Part shown: piece after piece, positions 1 through 6,603 of the stretch
Numbering within the stretch: the stretch's first letter is position 1
Layout of the letters: the number at the start of each line of letters is the position of its first letter
NCBI GenBank assembly: GCA_013695245.1
Contig: JACDAW010000267.1
Location: 1 to 9,272 of the forward strand
Direction of reading: 5' to 3'
DNA length: 9,272 nucleotides
Source: Pyrinomonadaceae bacterium
GTDB taxonomy: Bacteria > Acidobacteriota > Blastocatellia > Pyrinomonadales > Pyrinomonadaceae
Program-made: the position numbers and the translations under genes
The notes under the pieces: generated by a model
What the model was told of the DNA's origin: nothing
The model's database searches: none
The model's input: the letters and a program-made list of their open reading frames with translations, nothing else

Positions 1-1361
1 TTAATAACAAGTTCGGTGAAACCCTGACGGACGACGAGATGGCGGCGCTACTCGAACGTCAAGGCACAGTGCAGGAGAAACTCGACGCGGCGGATGCGTG
101 GGATTTAGACGCGCGCCTTGAGATGGCGATGGATGCGCTTCGTTGTCCGCCCGGCGACACGCCGATTAAAAACCTTTCGGGCGGCGAGCGTCGCCGCGTC
201 GCGCTCTGTCGCCTGCTGCTGCAAAAACCCGACATCCTTCTGCTCGACGAACCGACAAACCACCTCGACGCTGAATCCGTCCAGTGGCTCGAACATCACT
301 TGCAGTCTTACGCCGGAACGGTGATCGCCGTCACGCATGACCGCTATTTTTTAGATAACGTCGCGGGTTGGATTCTCGAACTTGATCGCGGGCAGGGCAT
401 TCCGTTTCAAGGCAACTATTCCTCGTGGCTCGAACAAAAGAGCGCGCGTCTTCAGCAAGAGGAGAAGCAAGAGACGGAGCGCCAGCGCACATTGCAGCGC
501 GAACTCGAATGGATACGCATGACGCCAAAGGGACGCCACGCGAAAGCAAAAGCGCGCATCAACTCATACGAAAACTTGCTTAATCAAGCGACGGACAAAC
601 GCGCGACGGAAGAACTCGAAATCTACATCCCGCCGGGCGCGCGGCTCGGCGATGTCGTGATCGAAGCCGAAGCGGTAACGAAAGCTTACGGCGACCGCGT
701 GCTCATCGAAGATATGACGTTTAGGTTGCCGCCCGGCGGCATCGTCGGCATCATCGGCCCGAACGGCGCAGGCAAGACGACGCTCTTTCGCATGATCACC
801 GACGAGGAGCGACCCGACCGGGGAACGATTCGCAAAGGTGAAACCGTCACGCTCGCCTACGTTGACCAAAGCCGCGACGCGCTCGCGCCTGACAAAACGA
901 TCTGGGAGACGATCTCTGACAGTCAAGACACGATCCAACTCGGCGCGCGCCAAGTGCCTTCGCGCGCTTACGTCGCGCGCTTCAACTTCTCCGGCTCTGA
1001 CCAGCAAAAGAAAGTCGGCGCGCTCTCCGGCGGCGAACGCAACCGCGTGCATCTCGCCAGAATGTTGAAAGCTGGCGCCAACGTCCTCTTGCTCGACGAG
1101 CCAACGAATGACTTGGACGTAAACACAATGCGCGCTTTGGAGGAAGCGTTGGAGAATTTCGCGGGCTGCGCCGTCGTCATCAGCCACGACCGTTGGTTTC
1201 TCGACCGCATCGCAACGCACATTCTCGCGTTTGAAGGCGAAAGCAAAGTAATTTGGTTCGAGGGAAACTACTCGGAGTATGAAGCCGACAGGAGAGCGAG
1301 ATTAGGCGCGGCGGCCGATCAACCGCATCGCATTAAATATCGCCACCTTACGCGGAGTTAA
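1..1361 (+). CDS. ettA: Energy-dependent translational throttle protein EttA (ABC-F ATPase), 5'-truncated
   Basis: ABC-F proteins bind the ribosomal E site; EttA gates entry into the elongation cycle according to the ATP/ADP ratio. The frame is open from base 3, so the gene begins before the window; about 452 residues are visible against roughly 555 for the family, so the first Walker A is missing. Counting from the Met at base 39: first ABC signature LSGGERRR at 46-53, Walker B ILLLDEPTNHLD at 66-77, the inter-domain linker with charged helices at about 130-190, second Walker A GPNGAGKTT at 240-248, second signature LSGGERNR at 329-336, Walker B VLLLDEPTNDLD at 349-360, and switch His in ISHDRWFLDR at 383. 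The C-terminal RIKYRHL matches the end typical of EttA and distinguishes it from Uup and other ABC-F members. All visible catalytic residues are intact. It is convergent with the next gene. The true start cannot be seen; the Met at 39 is internal. Confidence 0.95.
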   Translation, partial: NNKFGETLTDDEMAALLERQGTVQEKLDAADAWDLDARLEMAMDALRCPPGDTPIKNLSGGERRRVALCRLLLQKPDILLLDEPTNHLDAESVQWLEHHLQSYAGTVIAVTHDRYFLDNVAGWILELDRGQGIPFQGNYSSWLEQKSARLQQEEKQETERQRTLQRELEWIRMTPKGRHAKAKARINSYENLLNQATDKRATEELEIYIPPGARLGDVVIEAEAVTKAYGDRVLIEDMTFRLPPGGIVGIIGPNGAGKTTLFRMITDEERPDRGTIRKGETVTLAYVDQSRDALAPDKTIWETISDSQDTIQLGARQVPSRAYVARFNFSGSDQQKKVGALSGGERNRVHLARMLKAGANVLLLDEPTNDLDVNTMRALEEALENFAGCAVVISHDRWFLDRIATHILAFEGESKVIWFEGNYSEYEADRRARLGAAADQPHRIKYRHLTRS

Positions 1362-1382
1362 ATTCCGTTACATAATTATCAA

Positions 1383-1410
1383 ACAGATTCCTCGCGTCTG
1401 TAAGATTTTA
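1383..1410. terminator. Weak candidate terminator between convergent ettA and the hydrolase gene
   Basis: The 50-bp gap between two converging genes holds a small hairpin: ACAGA at 1383-1387 pairs with TCTGT at 1397-1401 around a 9-nt loop. On the + strand it is followed by the T-rich AAGATTTTATT. The stem is short and the T tract interrupted, so termination here is an inference from position as much as from sequence. Confidence 0.25.
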
Positions 1411-1411
1411 T

Positions 1412-3478
1412 TCACCGGCGGAACCTGCGTCTTGAGCGCGCCAACCCGTATTTGTTTTGCGCGGCGTCGTAACGAATGAAGAATATCTCAACAGGCATAT
1501 CGGTCTGTGCGCTTTGTTCGACGATAAGTAGGTCATTAGCAGATTTAATTTCTGCGTCGTTGATCTTAACGATGAAATCGCCTTCTCTTAGTTCAGCTCG
1601 TTGCGCCAACGAACCCACTTCGACGCTGGTGATCATAAAACCTAAACGCCCCTTGATGCCCGTCGCTTGCTCTAGCGCCTGCTCCGGCGCGCTTGCTTGC
1701 CCGCGCTGAATTGCCGAAGACTCATTCGTTTTAATCGTCGCGCGGTTGCTTTCGTATCTGTCAGTTGACGGGTTGCGCCGATAGTAAACGATCTCAATTG
1801 ATGATCCGGGCGCGTTTCGAGTAAGTTTCATCAGATCGCTTGAAGCGCCGAGCATTGCGCCGTTGATGTTTGTGATGATGTCCGCTTCTTTAAGCCCCGC
1901 TTGCTCCGCCTGTGAAGCCGGAACGACGCTCGTGATTCGATAACCCATCATGCCTTTAACCCACGATGCGACCGATGAACTTTGAACGGCGGGCGCGCTC
2001 GTTTCTCTGCGCGGCCAAAAGAATTCAAACGGCGGAAGCGTGATTCTTGTTGTTGAAAGCGACTGATCTTTTAAGAACTCCAACATCACATCTTTGATCT
2101 TCGGCGAGGAGAGAAAAAGCGGATCGCTATGCACCGCCCCTTCGATGATCAAGTGTGCGCTGTTTGGAAAACCCTTGCGAACCTCTTCGGCGTTGCTTGG
2201 CGGCGTCCGCGCGTCGAGCGTGCCGCTAATAAACAGCACGGGAACTTTAGAGCGCGGAGACGCGCGAAACTCATCGCCGAGATCGCGCGCGCCAAGTCCC
2301 GCGCATACTCCGGGAAAGGGAAAATTAACCACGTCTCCGAGCAAAGTTTCCTTCGCCTGTCGCTCGATCAAACGAAGTCGCTCCTTCGATGCGCCGGAAG
2401 CGCAGTCCATCATAAACGCCATCATTGAGCCAATATTCCGGCGTCGCAGTTGAGCGATCTGTTCGGCGGCAATGGAGAAATCTCCTTGCGACATCGCATA
2501 GTAAGCGGCCGGGAGATAAGCGACTTCAGGACTGCCGAGAGTGTTAGCCACGGCCGCCTGCAAGTCGAAGCTGCTGATTGTGACTTTAACTTTCCCCTTC
2601 GTTTGGCGGTCGGAAATCTCAACCGTCATTGGCTCGCGCTCAAGACGCGCGTGAACGCTGCGCATTAGCGAGATGAGATCGGGAATCTGCGCTCTGATCG
2701 TCGTGTCGCGTTTGGCGAGTTCGTTGATCAGCTCAAGTTGCTGCTGTGTGTTGGCAGGCAGTTTGTAGGTTTGATCAAGTCCTTCTACTCCGGCGAGGAT
2801 CGCGCGATTGATGCGGTTGCCGTGACGTTTGATCGCGGCTAAAGCTAAGTGCGTTCCGTAGCTGATGCTCCAGAGGTTGATCTTTTCCGCGCCGAGCGCC
2901 ACTCGCAACGATTCGAGATCGTCGGCGTTCTCCTCCGTGTTGTAAGCCGCCAAGTCAACTCCCTGACTTCGCCAATAGTTCGCGCAAGTTTCTGTTTTCT
3001 CGCGGTAGAGACGCAAATACTCTTCGGGCTTGCCAGCGCGGTCAAGCGGGTAGTCAAGCGTTTGGCGACAAGACAAGTTTGGCTTCGAGCGCCCGACGCC
3101 GCGCTGGTCGAGCGCGATCACGTCGCCAATTTCGCGCATCGCCATAAAAAGCGGAAAGCGACTGCCGCGCGCCGTCGAGATGCCTGAACCGCCGGGGCCT
3201 CCGGTGAGATAGACGACGGGCGCTCCCGCATTCTGCCTCGTGCTCTTGAAGCGCACAAAGGCAAGCTCGATCATGCGGCTGCGCGGATCGCCTCGGTTCT
3301 CCGGCACAGTCAAGAATCCTAGTTCAGCATCAACCTTCTGCTTATCTTCCGTTTCAAAAACATAAGGCTCGAACCGGATCGCGTTCGACGTTTTTTGAGC
3401 GGCGGCGACATTGGCAACGAGCAGGAGCGTAACGAGCGCTGGCATGAGGGAAAGCAAAGCGACTTTAAGACGATTCAT
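1412..3478 (-). CDS. Secreted S33-type alpha/beta hydrolase (putative peptidase) with two C-terminal PDZ domains
   Basis: Residues 1-27 form a Sec signal peptide (MNRLK, hydrophobic core, likely cleavage after NVAAA), so the enzyme should act outside the cytoplasmic membrane. Residues about 35-475 are an alpha/beta hydrolase fold resembling proline iminopeptidase and TAP-like tripeptidyl aminopeptidases (peptidase family S33): oxyanion region LTGGPGGSG at 91-99, DQRGVGRS at 124-131, nucleophile elbow SISYGTHL with Ser206, acid GTLDARTPP with Asp422, and GAVHSD with His450. The triad is complete. Two PDZ-like modules follow, at about 508-585 (MGYRITSVVP, AGLKEADIITNING) and 608-680 (LGFMITSV, AELREGDFIVKIND). 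S33 enzymes usually lack PDZ domains, so these 200 extra residues may bind peptide tails or other envelope proteins. A strong ribosome binding site supports this start. Substrate is unknown; a non-peptidase esterase role is possible. Confidence 0.88.
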   Translation of the reverse strand: MNRLKVALLSLMPALVTLLLVANVAAAQKTSNAIRFEPYVFETEDKQKVDAELGFLTVPENRGDPRSRMIELAFVRFKSTRQNAGAPVVYLTGGPGGSGISTARGSRFPLFMAMREIGDVIALDQRGVGRSKPNLSCRQTLDYPLDRAGKPEEYLRLYREKTETCANYWRSQGVDLAAYNTEENADDLESLRVALGAEKINLWSISYGTHLALAAIKRHGNRINRAILAGVEGLDQTYKLPANTQQQLELINELAKRDTTIRAQIPDLISLMRSVHARLEREPMTVEISDRQTKGKVKVTISSFDLQAAVANTLGSPEVAYLPAAYYAMSQGDFSIAAEQIAQLRRRNIGSMMAFMMDCASGASKERLRLIERQAKETLLGDVVNFPFPGVCAGLGARDLGDEFRASPRSKVPVLFISGTLDARTPPSNAEEVRKGFPNSAHLIIEGAVHSDPLFLSSPKIKDVMLEFLKDQSLSTTRITLPPFEFFWPRRETSAPAVQSSSVASWVKGMMGYRITSVVPASQAEQAGLKEADIITNINGAMLGASSDLMKLTRNAPGSSIEIVYYRRNPSTDRYESNRATIKTNESSAIQRGQASAPEQALEQATGIKGRLGFMITSVEVGSLAQRAELREGDFIVKINDAEIKSANDLLIVEQSAQTDMPVEIFFIRYDAAQNKYGLARSRRRFRR

Positions 3479-3487
3479 TCCAATGAC

Positions 3488-3493
3488 ACCTCT
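3488..3493 (-). promoter_or_regulatory. Ribosome binding site of the PDZ hydrolase gene
   Basis: On the minus strand AGAGGT lies 9 nt before the ATG at 3478-3476. This is a close Shine-Dalgarno match at ideal spacing and fixes the start at 3478. Confidence 0.75.
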
Positions 3494-3556
3494 TTGGAAA
3501 ACGATTTGGAAACGGCAAAGACTACACTAAGCATAACGGACTGCGGCGGGAAAAGT

Positions 3557-3580
3557 CGTCCTGATTGATCAATCAGGACG
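3557..3580. repeat. Perfect 24-bp palindrome, candidate operator or weak terminator
   Basis: The 12-base half CGTCCTGATTGA is followed directly by its exact reverse complement, giving a dyad with TGATCA at its centre. It lies in the 192-bp gap between the AraC-family gene and the hydrolase gene, 78 bp before the hydrolase start. As DNA it could be an operator for a dimeric regulator. As RNA on the minus strand it makes a 10-bp stem with a GATC loop followed by ACTTTTC, which could end the upstream transcript, but the T run is only four bases. The rest of the gap (3479-3670) holds the hydrolase ribosome binding site, a weak -10-like TATGCT on the minus strand at 3535-3530 without a good -35, and no credible gene. 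Confidence 0.8.
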
Positions 3581-3670
3581 TGTACATTTGCGATTTCAGT
3601 CTTAAAAGAACGCTTTTTCAAAAGATGGCAGACCCATTGTGCGTAATTCGCAGACAAACAAGATGAAATT

Positions 3671-4804
3671 CTAGGCGGATGAATTTTTTCTAAACTCGGA
3701 TGGAGTCGTATTGGTATGTTTTTTGAAAGCGAGATTGAAGGCGGATTTTGAATTGAAACCGGATTCTTCGGCGATGGCGATGATCGAGTAGTGTCTTCGC
3801 GCCGGATCGAGCAAACCTTTTTTCGCTTCCTCGATGCGGTAAGCGTTTACGAAGTCGGTGAAGTTTTGCTTTAGCTGTTCGTTGATTGTTTGTGAAAGAT
3901 GTTGTGGCGCAATTGAAAGGCGCGCGGCGAGTTTTTGCAGAGTAAGCTCGCCGTCACAATACGGCTTTTCGGTTTCCATCACGTGCAGAAGTTTTTGTAG
4001 ATGCCGTTCGGCCCGCTCCGGCGTGAGCGTCGAACGCTCGTACCTTTTCGGCGCGCCGGGCAGCGCGGTCAGAGCGACAGTCGCACCGCTCGCTCCCGCT
4101 AAAACTTCCGGTCGCCGTAGCGCGACGAAGGCCGTAGCGTAAACGAAGACTGAAAGCAGCAAGGGCGTCAGCAGATTCGTCTCCGCCCGGTGCGCGAACA
4201 GGAATCGTAAAAGTCCGACGCACCAGATGATTGCGAACGCAACGACTAAGCCGCGCGCCCATTGAAAATCAAGCTTGCGAGTTGTCTTCACCTCTTCCGT
4301 GCGTGCGTAGGCGATCAAAGAGCGAACTACCAGAATTAGATAAACGAGATGCTGTAAGTAAAGTAGTCCTGTGCGAACGCGCCAACTGGCCGGGTAATGT
4401 TGAATCGCCTGCGACATGAAATTGGTTTTGTCCGCTCCGCTTTGCAAGTAGAAGGGCGCGAGAAAAAGCGCGCAGACAAAGGCGGGCGCGAAGTGCAGGA
4501 AAACGCGCTTCGTGATACGGAAGTTTTCGGATAGTAAGGCTTGAAGGTAGAAATAGAAGAGCGGCGCGGCGAGAAACGCGAAGGGGTTATGAATTTGCGA
4601 CAGATGTGGGAGGACGAAGAGGTATTTCGTATAAGTTAAAATGCCGCCCCCAAGAAGGACGGCAATGACGAGAACGAGCGCGGAGAAAATTCGATTGGCA
4701 GTTTGATTACCTTTTTTAACGCTCGTTAAAGCGGCGGCGAGCAGAACGCATTGCGCAACTCCCATCAAATTAAGAATCGCCAGCCAATCAAGCGAAGGTG
4801 TCAT
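3671..4804 (-). CDS. Membrane-embedded AraC-family transcriptional regulator (seven predicted helices)
   Basis: The 377-residue product has about seven hydrophobic segments, near residues 5-27, 37-57, 72-92, 101-121, 144-162, 183-203 and 209-229. A variable linker (about 230-262) leads to a C-terminal AraC/XylS double helix-turn-helix at about 265-375. The first HTH lies around LTLQKLAARLSIAPQHLSQTI and the second around IIAIAEESGFNSKSAFNLAF, ending with the usual F..H....PSEFRK pattern. Membrane AraC proteins of this layout are known in Bacteroidota and Acidobacteriota; they probably sense an envelope or small-molecule signal and bind DNA at the inner membrane. I chose the ATG at 4804 because MTPSLDWLAILNL starts right before helix 1 as in relatives; an in-frame TTG at 4846 would add 14 residues. 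Neither start has a clear Shine-Dalgarno. It follows the VWFA gene by 61 nt, or 19 nt with the TTG start. The targets are unknown; the downstream hydrolase is an obvious candidate. Confidence 0.88.
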   Translation of the reverse strand: MTPSLDWLAILNLMGVAQCVLLAAALTSVKKGNQTANRIFSALVLVIAVLLGGGILTYTKYLFVLPHLSQIHNPFAFLAAPLFYFYLQALLSENFRITKRVFLHFAPAFVCALFLAPFYLQSGADKTNFMSQAIQHYPASWRVRTGLLYLQHLVYLILVVRSLIAYARTEEVKTTRKLDFQWARGLVVAFAIIWCVGLLRFLFAHRAETNLLTPLLLSVFVYATAFVALRRPEVLAGASGATVALTALPGAPKRYERSTLTPERAERHLQKLLHVMETEKPYCDGELTLQKLAARLSIAPQHLSQTINEQLKQNFTDFVNAYRIEEAKKGLLDPARRHYSIIAIAEESGFNSKSAFNLAFKKHTNTTPSEFRKNSSA

Positions 4805-4865
4805 CTGCTTAACTCGGAGATCGCTTCTTAAATAAACAACGCGCAACCAAAGCGAAATTCGTCGC

Positions 4866-5774
4866 TCACTTCGGTGGCTGCATCGTTTTGTAACGAAGGT
4901 TGATGCCTTCGCTACCGCTCAAGAGCAAGCGGCGCGCGTCACTATAGGAAACATTAAACGGCGTATAGGCGAGCACGTAACGGTTTTTGCGAAGCTCGTC
5001 GCAGATCGTTTGCGCGGCCGCGCGCGAATCGTCTAAAGGGAAAACTTGCCCGCCCGTGTTTTCGGCGAGTTGCTGGATAACTTGCGCGGGCTTCGGTTGG
5101 TCGCGGCGGAGCGCGCCGCCGGTGCGGTCGGGAATCTGCAGCGCGTAAACGGTTATGTCTTGAGCTTGCAGTTCCGTGAGAACGGCGTTGAATTTCGTTT
5201 TGCTGCCGCGATCAAGTCCGTCGCCGATAACGACGATGATGCGCTTTTGTCGCGCGCCGGTGAGCGGGCGTAGAGCCTCATTCACAACCGCGCTTAAGGC
5301 ATCGAACAAATGCGGTTCGCCTCGTTTGGTGAAAGCAGTCGCGGCTGCGGCCAGCTTTTTCGGATCGTCCGTCCAATCCGCCGCGATTTCGGCCGCCTCG
5401 TTGTAACCGACGAGCATCAGTTGATCGCCCTCGTAAATCTCGTAAGCAAACTCGCTCACCGCGCCCGCGAGTCTCTGCGGATCGGTGCGCAGCGTCAGCG
5501 AATTATCCACAAGCAACACGATGCGCGCGGGACTTGGGTCGGGCGCGAAGCTTTGAATTTTTTGTTCGATGCCTCCGTCGTAAAGCGCGAGATCGTCGGC
5601 GGTGACGGAAGCATTCGGATTGCCCGTGCGCGTGGCGATGACGTTGAGCGTCAGGGCGCGATCTGCGGCGGCAGCGCCGGGACGCCGTCCGGCTTGCGCG
5701 TAAGAAGTGCTGAAGCAAAGAGCGAGAGTGCCAAGAATCAAAAGCGAATTTTTCGTCGTGTGAAGTACGCGCAT
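4866..5774 (-). CDS. Secreted VWFA-domain protein (Acidobacteria-type VWFA-related family)
   Basis: A 302-residue protein with a signal peptide (hydrophobic core LLILGTLALCF, likely cleavage after STSYA at 26; the Cys at 20 does not form a good lipobox). The start of the mature region (about 38-78: LTLNVIATRTG, DDLALYDGGIEQKIQSF) matches the strand-rich segment that usually precedes VWFA-related domains in Acidobacteriota. The von Willebrand factor A fold spans about 84-270. Its metal site is partly recognisable: D90-N-S92-L-T94 fits DxSxS/T, with GDGLDRGS at 183-190 as the later Asp-containing loop. Such proteins bind divalent metal and mediate protein-protein contacts at the cell surface or periplasm; there is no enzymatic motif. 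It starts 11 nt after the fmdB stop without a visible Shine-Dalgarno, which suggests translational coupling. The specific partner is unknown. Confidence 0.85.
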   Translation of the reverse strand: MRVLHTTKNSLLILGTLALCFSTSYAQAGRRPGAAAADRALTLNVIATRTGNPNASVTADDLALYDGGIEQKIQSFAPDPSPARIVLLVDNSLTLRTDPQRLAGAVSEFAYEIYEGDQLMLVGYNEAAEIAADWTDDPKKLAAAATAFTKRGEPHLFDALSAVVNEALRPLTGARQKRIIVVIGDGLDRGSKTKFNAVLTELQAQDITVYALQIPDRTGGALRRDQPKPAQVIQQLAENTGGQVFPLDDSRAAAQTICDELRKNRYVLAYTPFNVSYSDARRLLLSGSEGINLRYKTMQPPK

Positions 5775-5785
5775 TATTTCAAAAC

Positions 5786-6127
5786 TTAATCTTTGCCGCT
5801 TGTAGGAGTTGTCGCGGGCTTCGGCGTCGAACTCTTTTCAGTCGTCGTGCTTTTCTTTTCGGACGGCGTTTGTTTATCGCCGCCGGAAGTTGTCTCCGCA
5901 GATTCTTTTTTGGCGTCTTCCTTTTTTGCTTCTGTCGCGGGCGTTTTCTTTGCGGCGTAATCCGTCACATACCAGCCTGAGCCTTTCAACTGAAAACTCG
6001 TCTGCGACCATTGCTTTTCTAACTTGCCGCCGCAACTACGACACTTTGTAAGCGGTTTGTCGGAAACCTTTTGGAAAGCTTCGGTGTGCGCCTTGCATTT
6101 CTGACATGCGTATTCGTAAATAGGCAT
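5786..6127 (-). CDS. FmdB-family zinc-ribbon protein with low-complexity charged tail
   Basis: The first 57 residues are a typical FmdB regulatory-protein zinc ribbon: MPIYEYACQKC at the N-terminus, two CxxC pairs (Cys8, Cys11, Cys29, Cys32) that should bind one Zn, then GSGWYVTDY at 49-57. Residues 58-113 are a disordered tail made almost only of Lys, Glu, Ser, Thr, Pro and Ala, ending in GKD. FmdB-type proteins are often annotated as regulators of formamidase or methylamine genes, but in most genomes the role is not known and none of those partners is present here. The start is fixed by the conserved MPIYEY; GGAG and AAGAG lie 14 and 4 nt upstream. It is first in the minus-strand run and is divergent from the lytic transglycosylase. 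Confidence 0.9.
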   Translation of the reverse strand: MPIYEYACQKCKAHTEAFQKVSDKPLTKCRSCGGKLEKQWSQTSFQLKGSGWYVTDYAAKKTPATEAKKEDAKKESAETTSGGDKQTPSEKKSTTTEKSSTPKPATTPTSGKD

Positions 6128-6213
6128 TTGCTCTTTAGTTCTCCGTTAATCGTTAGTCCTCAAATGTATAAAAACATAATCAGGCGAAAATCAGCTTACA
6201 TTCGATGCCGCTA

Positions 6214-6228
6214 AAGCGCAAAACGCTT
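6214..6228. repeat. Short inverted repeat AAGCG-N5-CGCTT
   Basis: Perfect 5-bp arms around CAAAA, about 85 bp before the fmdB start. It could be half of a regulatory site, but arms this short often arise by chance. Confidence 0.3.
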
Positions 6229-6275
6229 CACATGCATAAATAATCGAAAAAACTTTTTAGATTTTCGCGCTTTTT

Positions 6276-6292
6276 TGTACCCCATCAGTACA
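6276..6292. repeat. Short inverted repeat TGTAC-N7-GTACA
   Basis: Perfect 5-bp arms with a 7-bp spacer give a 17-bp dyad in the middle of the divergent intergenic region. The geometry fits a dimeric helix-turn-helix operator, but there is only one copy and no known match is claimed. Confidence 0.3.
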
Positions 6293-6485
6293 TCCTTCAC
6301 CGAATTTCGCCCCGAAAGCATCGCTCAACATGAAGCGTTACAGTCAGAAGCTTTGCTATATGTTAGTTTACGGCTGGTCGAATTAAATACATACATCTAA
6401 AGGGTTTAATTGAATAAGAACAATGCGCTTTAAGCAACCGCTAAGTGCCTATACCCATCTTACTCACGATCTTAATCAACTCTGC

Positions 6486-6577
6486 CTGTGCAGGAAGATC
6501 ACCATGCGCAGCCCCCAAAGGTAAGCGTCCCCTTAATTGTAAAGAGGCGCCAAAACTCGGACTCCTAAAAGTAGTCC
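6486..6577 (+). other. Three possible stem-loops in the lytic transglycosylase leader
   Basis: Three stems follow each other on the + strand. CTGTGC at 6486-6491 pairs with GCGCAG at 6506-6511 (one G-U pair). GCGTCCCCTT at 6525-6534 pairs with AAGAGGCGC at 6542-6550 with one bulge and one mismatch. GGACT at 6559-6563 pairs with AGTCC at 6573-6577. CTCC inside or next to the third stem is also complementary to GGAG of the ribosome binding site at 6589. I could not match this to a riboswitch class I know, including the c-di-AMP ydaO type often found near cell-wall hydrolases. Chance folding is possible. Confidence 0.25.
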
Positions 6578-6588
6578 CAAGCTCACAT

Positions 6589-6592
6589 GGAG
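6589..6592 (+). promoter_or_regulatory. Ribosome binding site of the lytic transglycosylase gene
   Basis: GGAG lies 11 nt before the ATG at 6604, a slightly long but usable spacing. It favours this ATG over the in-frame GTG at 6445, which has no such site and would add 53 residues with no secretion signal or family features. Confidence 0.5.
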
Positions 6593-6603
6593 AACAACAC
6601 AGG

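Larger units (their letters stand above)
6128..6603. other. AT-rich divergent intergenic region (476 bp) without a credible gene
   Basis: This stretch separates the divergent fmdB and transglycosylase starts and should contain promoters for both. It is visibly richer in A and T than the genes, and no reading frame shows family features. On the minus strand TATACA at about 6167-6172 could be an fmdB -10, but no good -35 is present. On the + strand TTTACG at 6366-6371 followed 17 nt later by CATACA is a very weak promoter-like pair for the transglycosylase. Small dyads and possible leader hairpins are listed separately. Confidence 0.6.

Noticed and set aside
564..1220. 218-codon open frame on the minus strand opposite ettA
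   Set aside because: It is antisense to clear, motif-complete EttA sequence. Its Arg/Ala/Val-rich product has no family features and reflects GC-rich codon bias.
3475..3657. 60-codon minus-strand frame ending in an ATGA overlap with the hydrolase start
   Set aside because: It starts with TTG, runs through the palindrome and the hydrolase ribosome binding site, and its product resembles nothing known. The 4-bp overlap is probably chance.
5310..5789. 159-codon plus-strand frame opposite the VWFA gene
   Set aside because: It is fully antisense to a gene with a signal peptide and VWFA motifs, and it shows no domain features of its own.
6241..6277. A/T-rich inverted repeat with a T6 run that resembles a plus-strand terminator
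   Set aside because: No plus-strand gene ends upstream of it, the stem would be almost only A-T pairs, and the tracts are better explained by promoter-region AT richness.
6423..6524. 33-codon open frame in the transglycosylase leader, starting ATGCGC
   Set aside because: No clear Shine-Dalgarno, no recognisable peptide pattern, and such short frames are expected by chance; a leader peptide cannot be excluded.
6445..6603. Upstream GTG start that would add 53 residues to the lytic transglycosylase
   Set aside because: The added residues hide the N-terminal membrane segment, look non-coding and lack a ribosome binding site, while the ATG at 6604 has GGAG upstream and a basic-hydrophobic N-terminus.
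6420..6603. Possible ydaO-type c-di-AMP riboswitch before a cell-wall hydrolase
   Set aside because: The conserved GAAUCC and GACAGCUAACCUC-like blocks of that class are not present.
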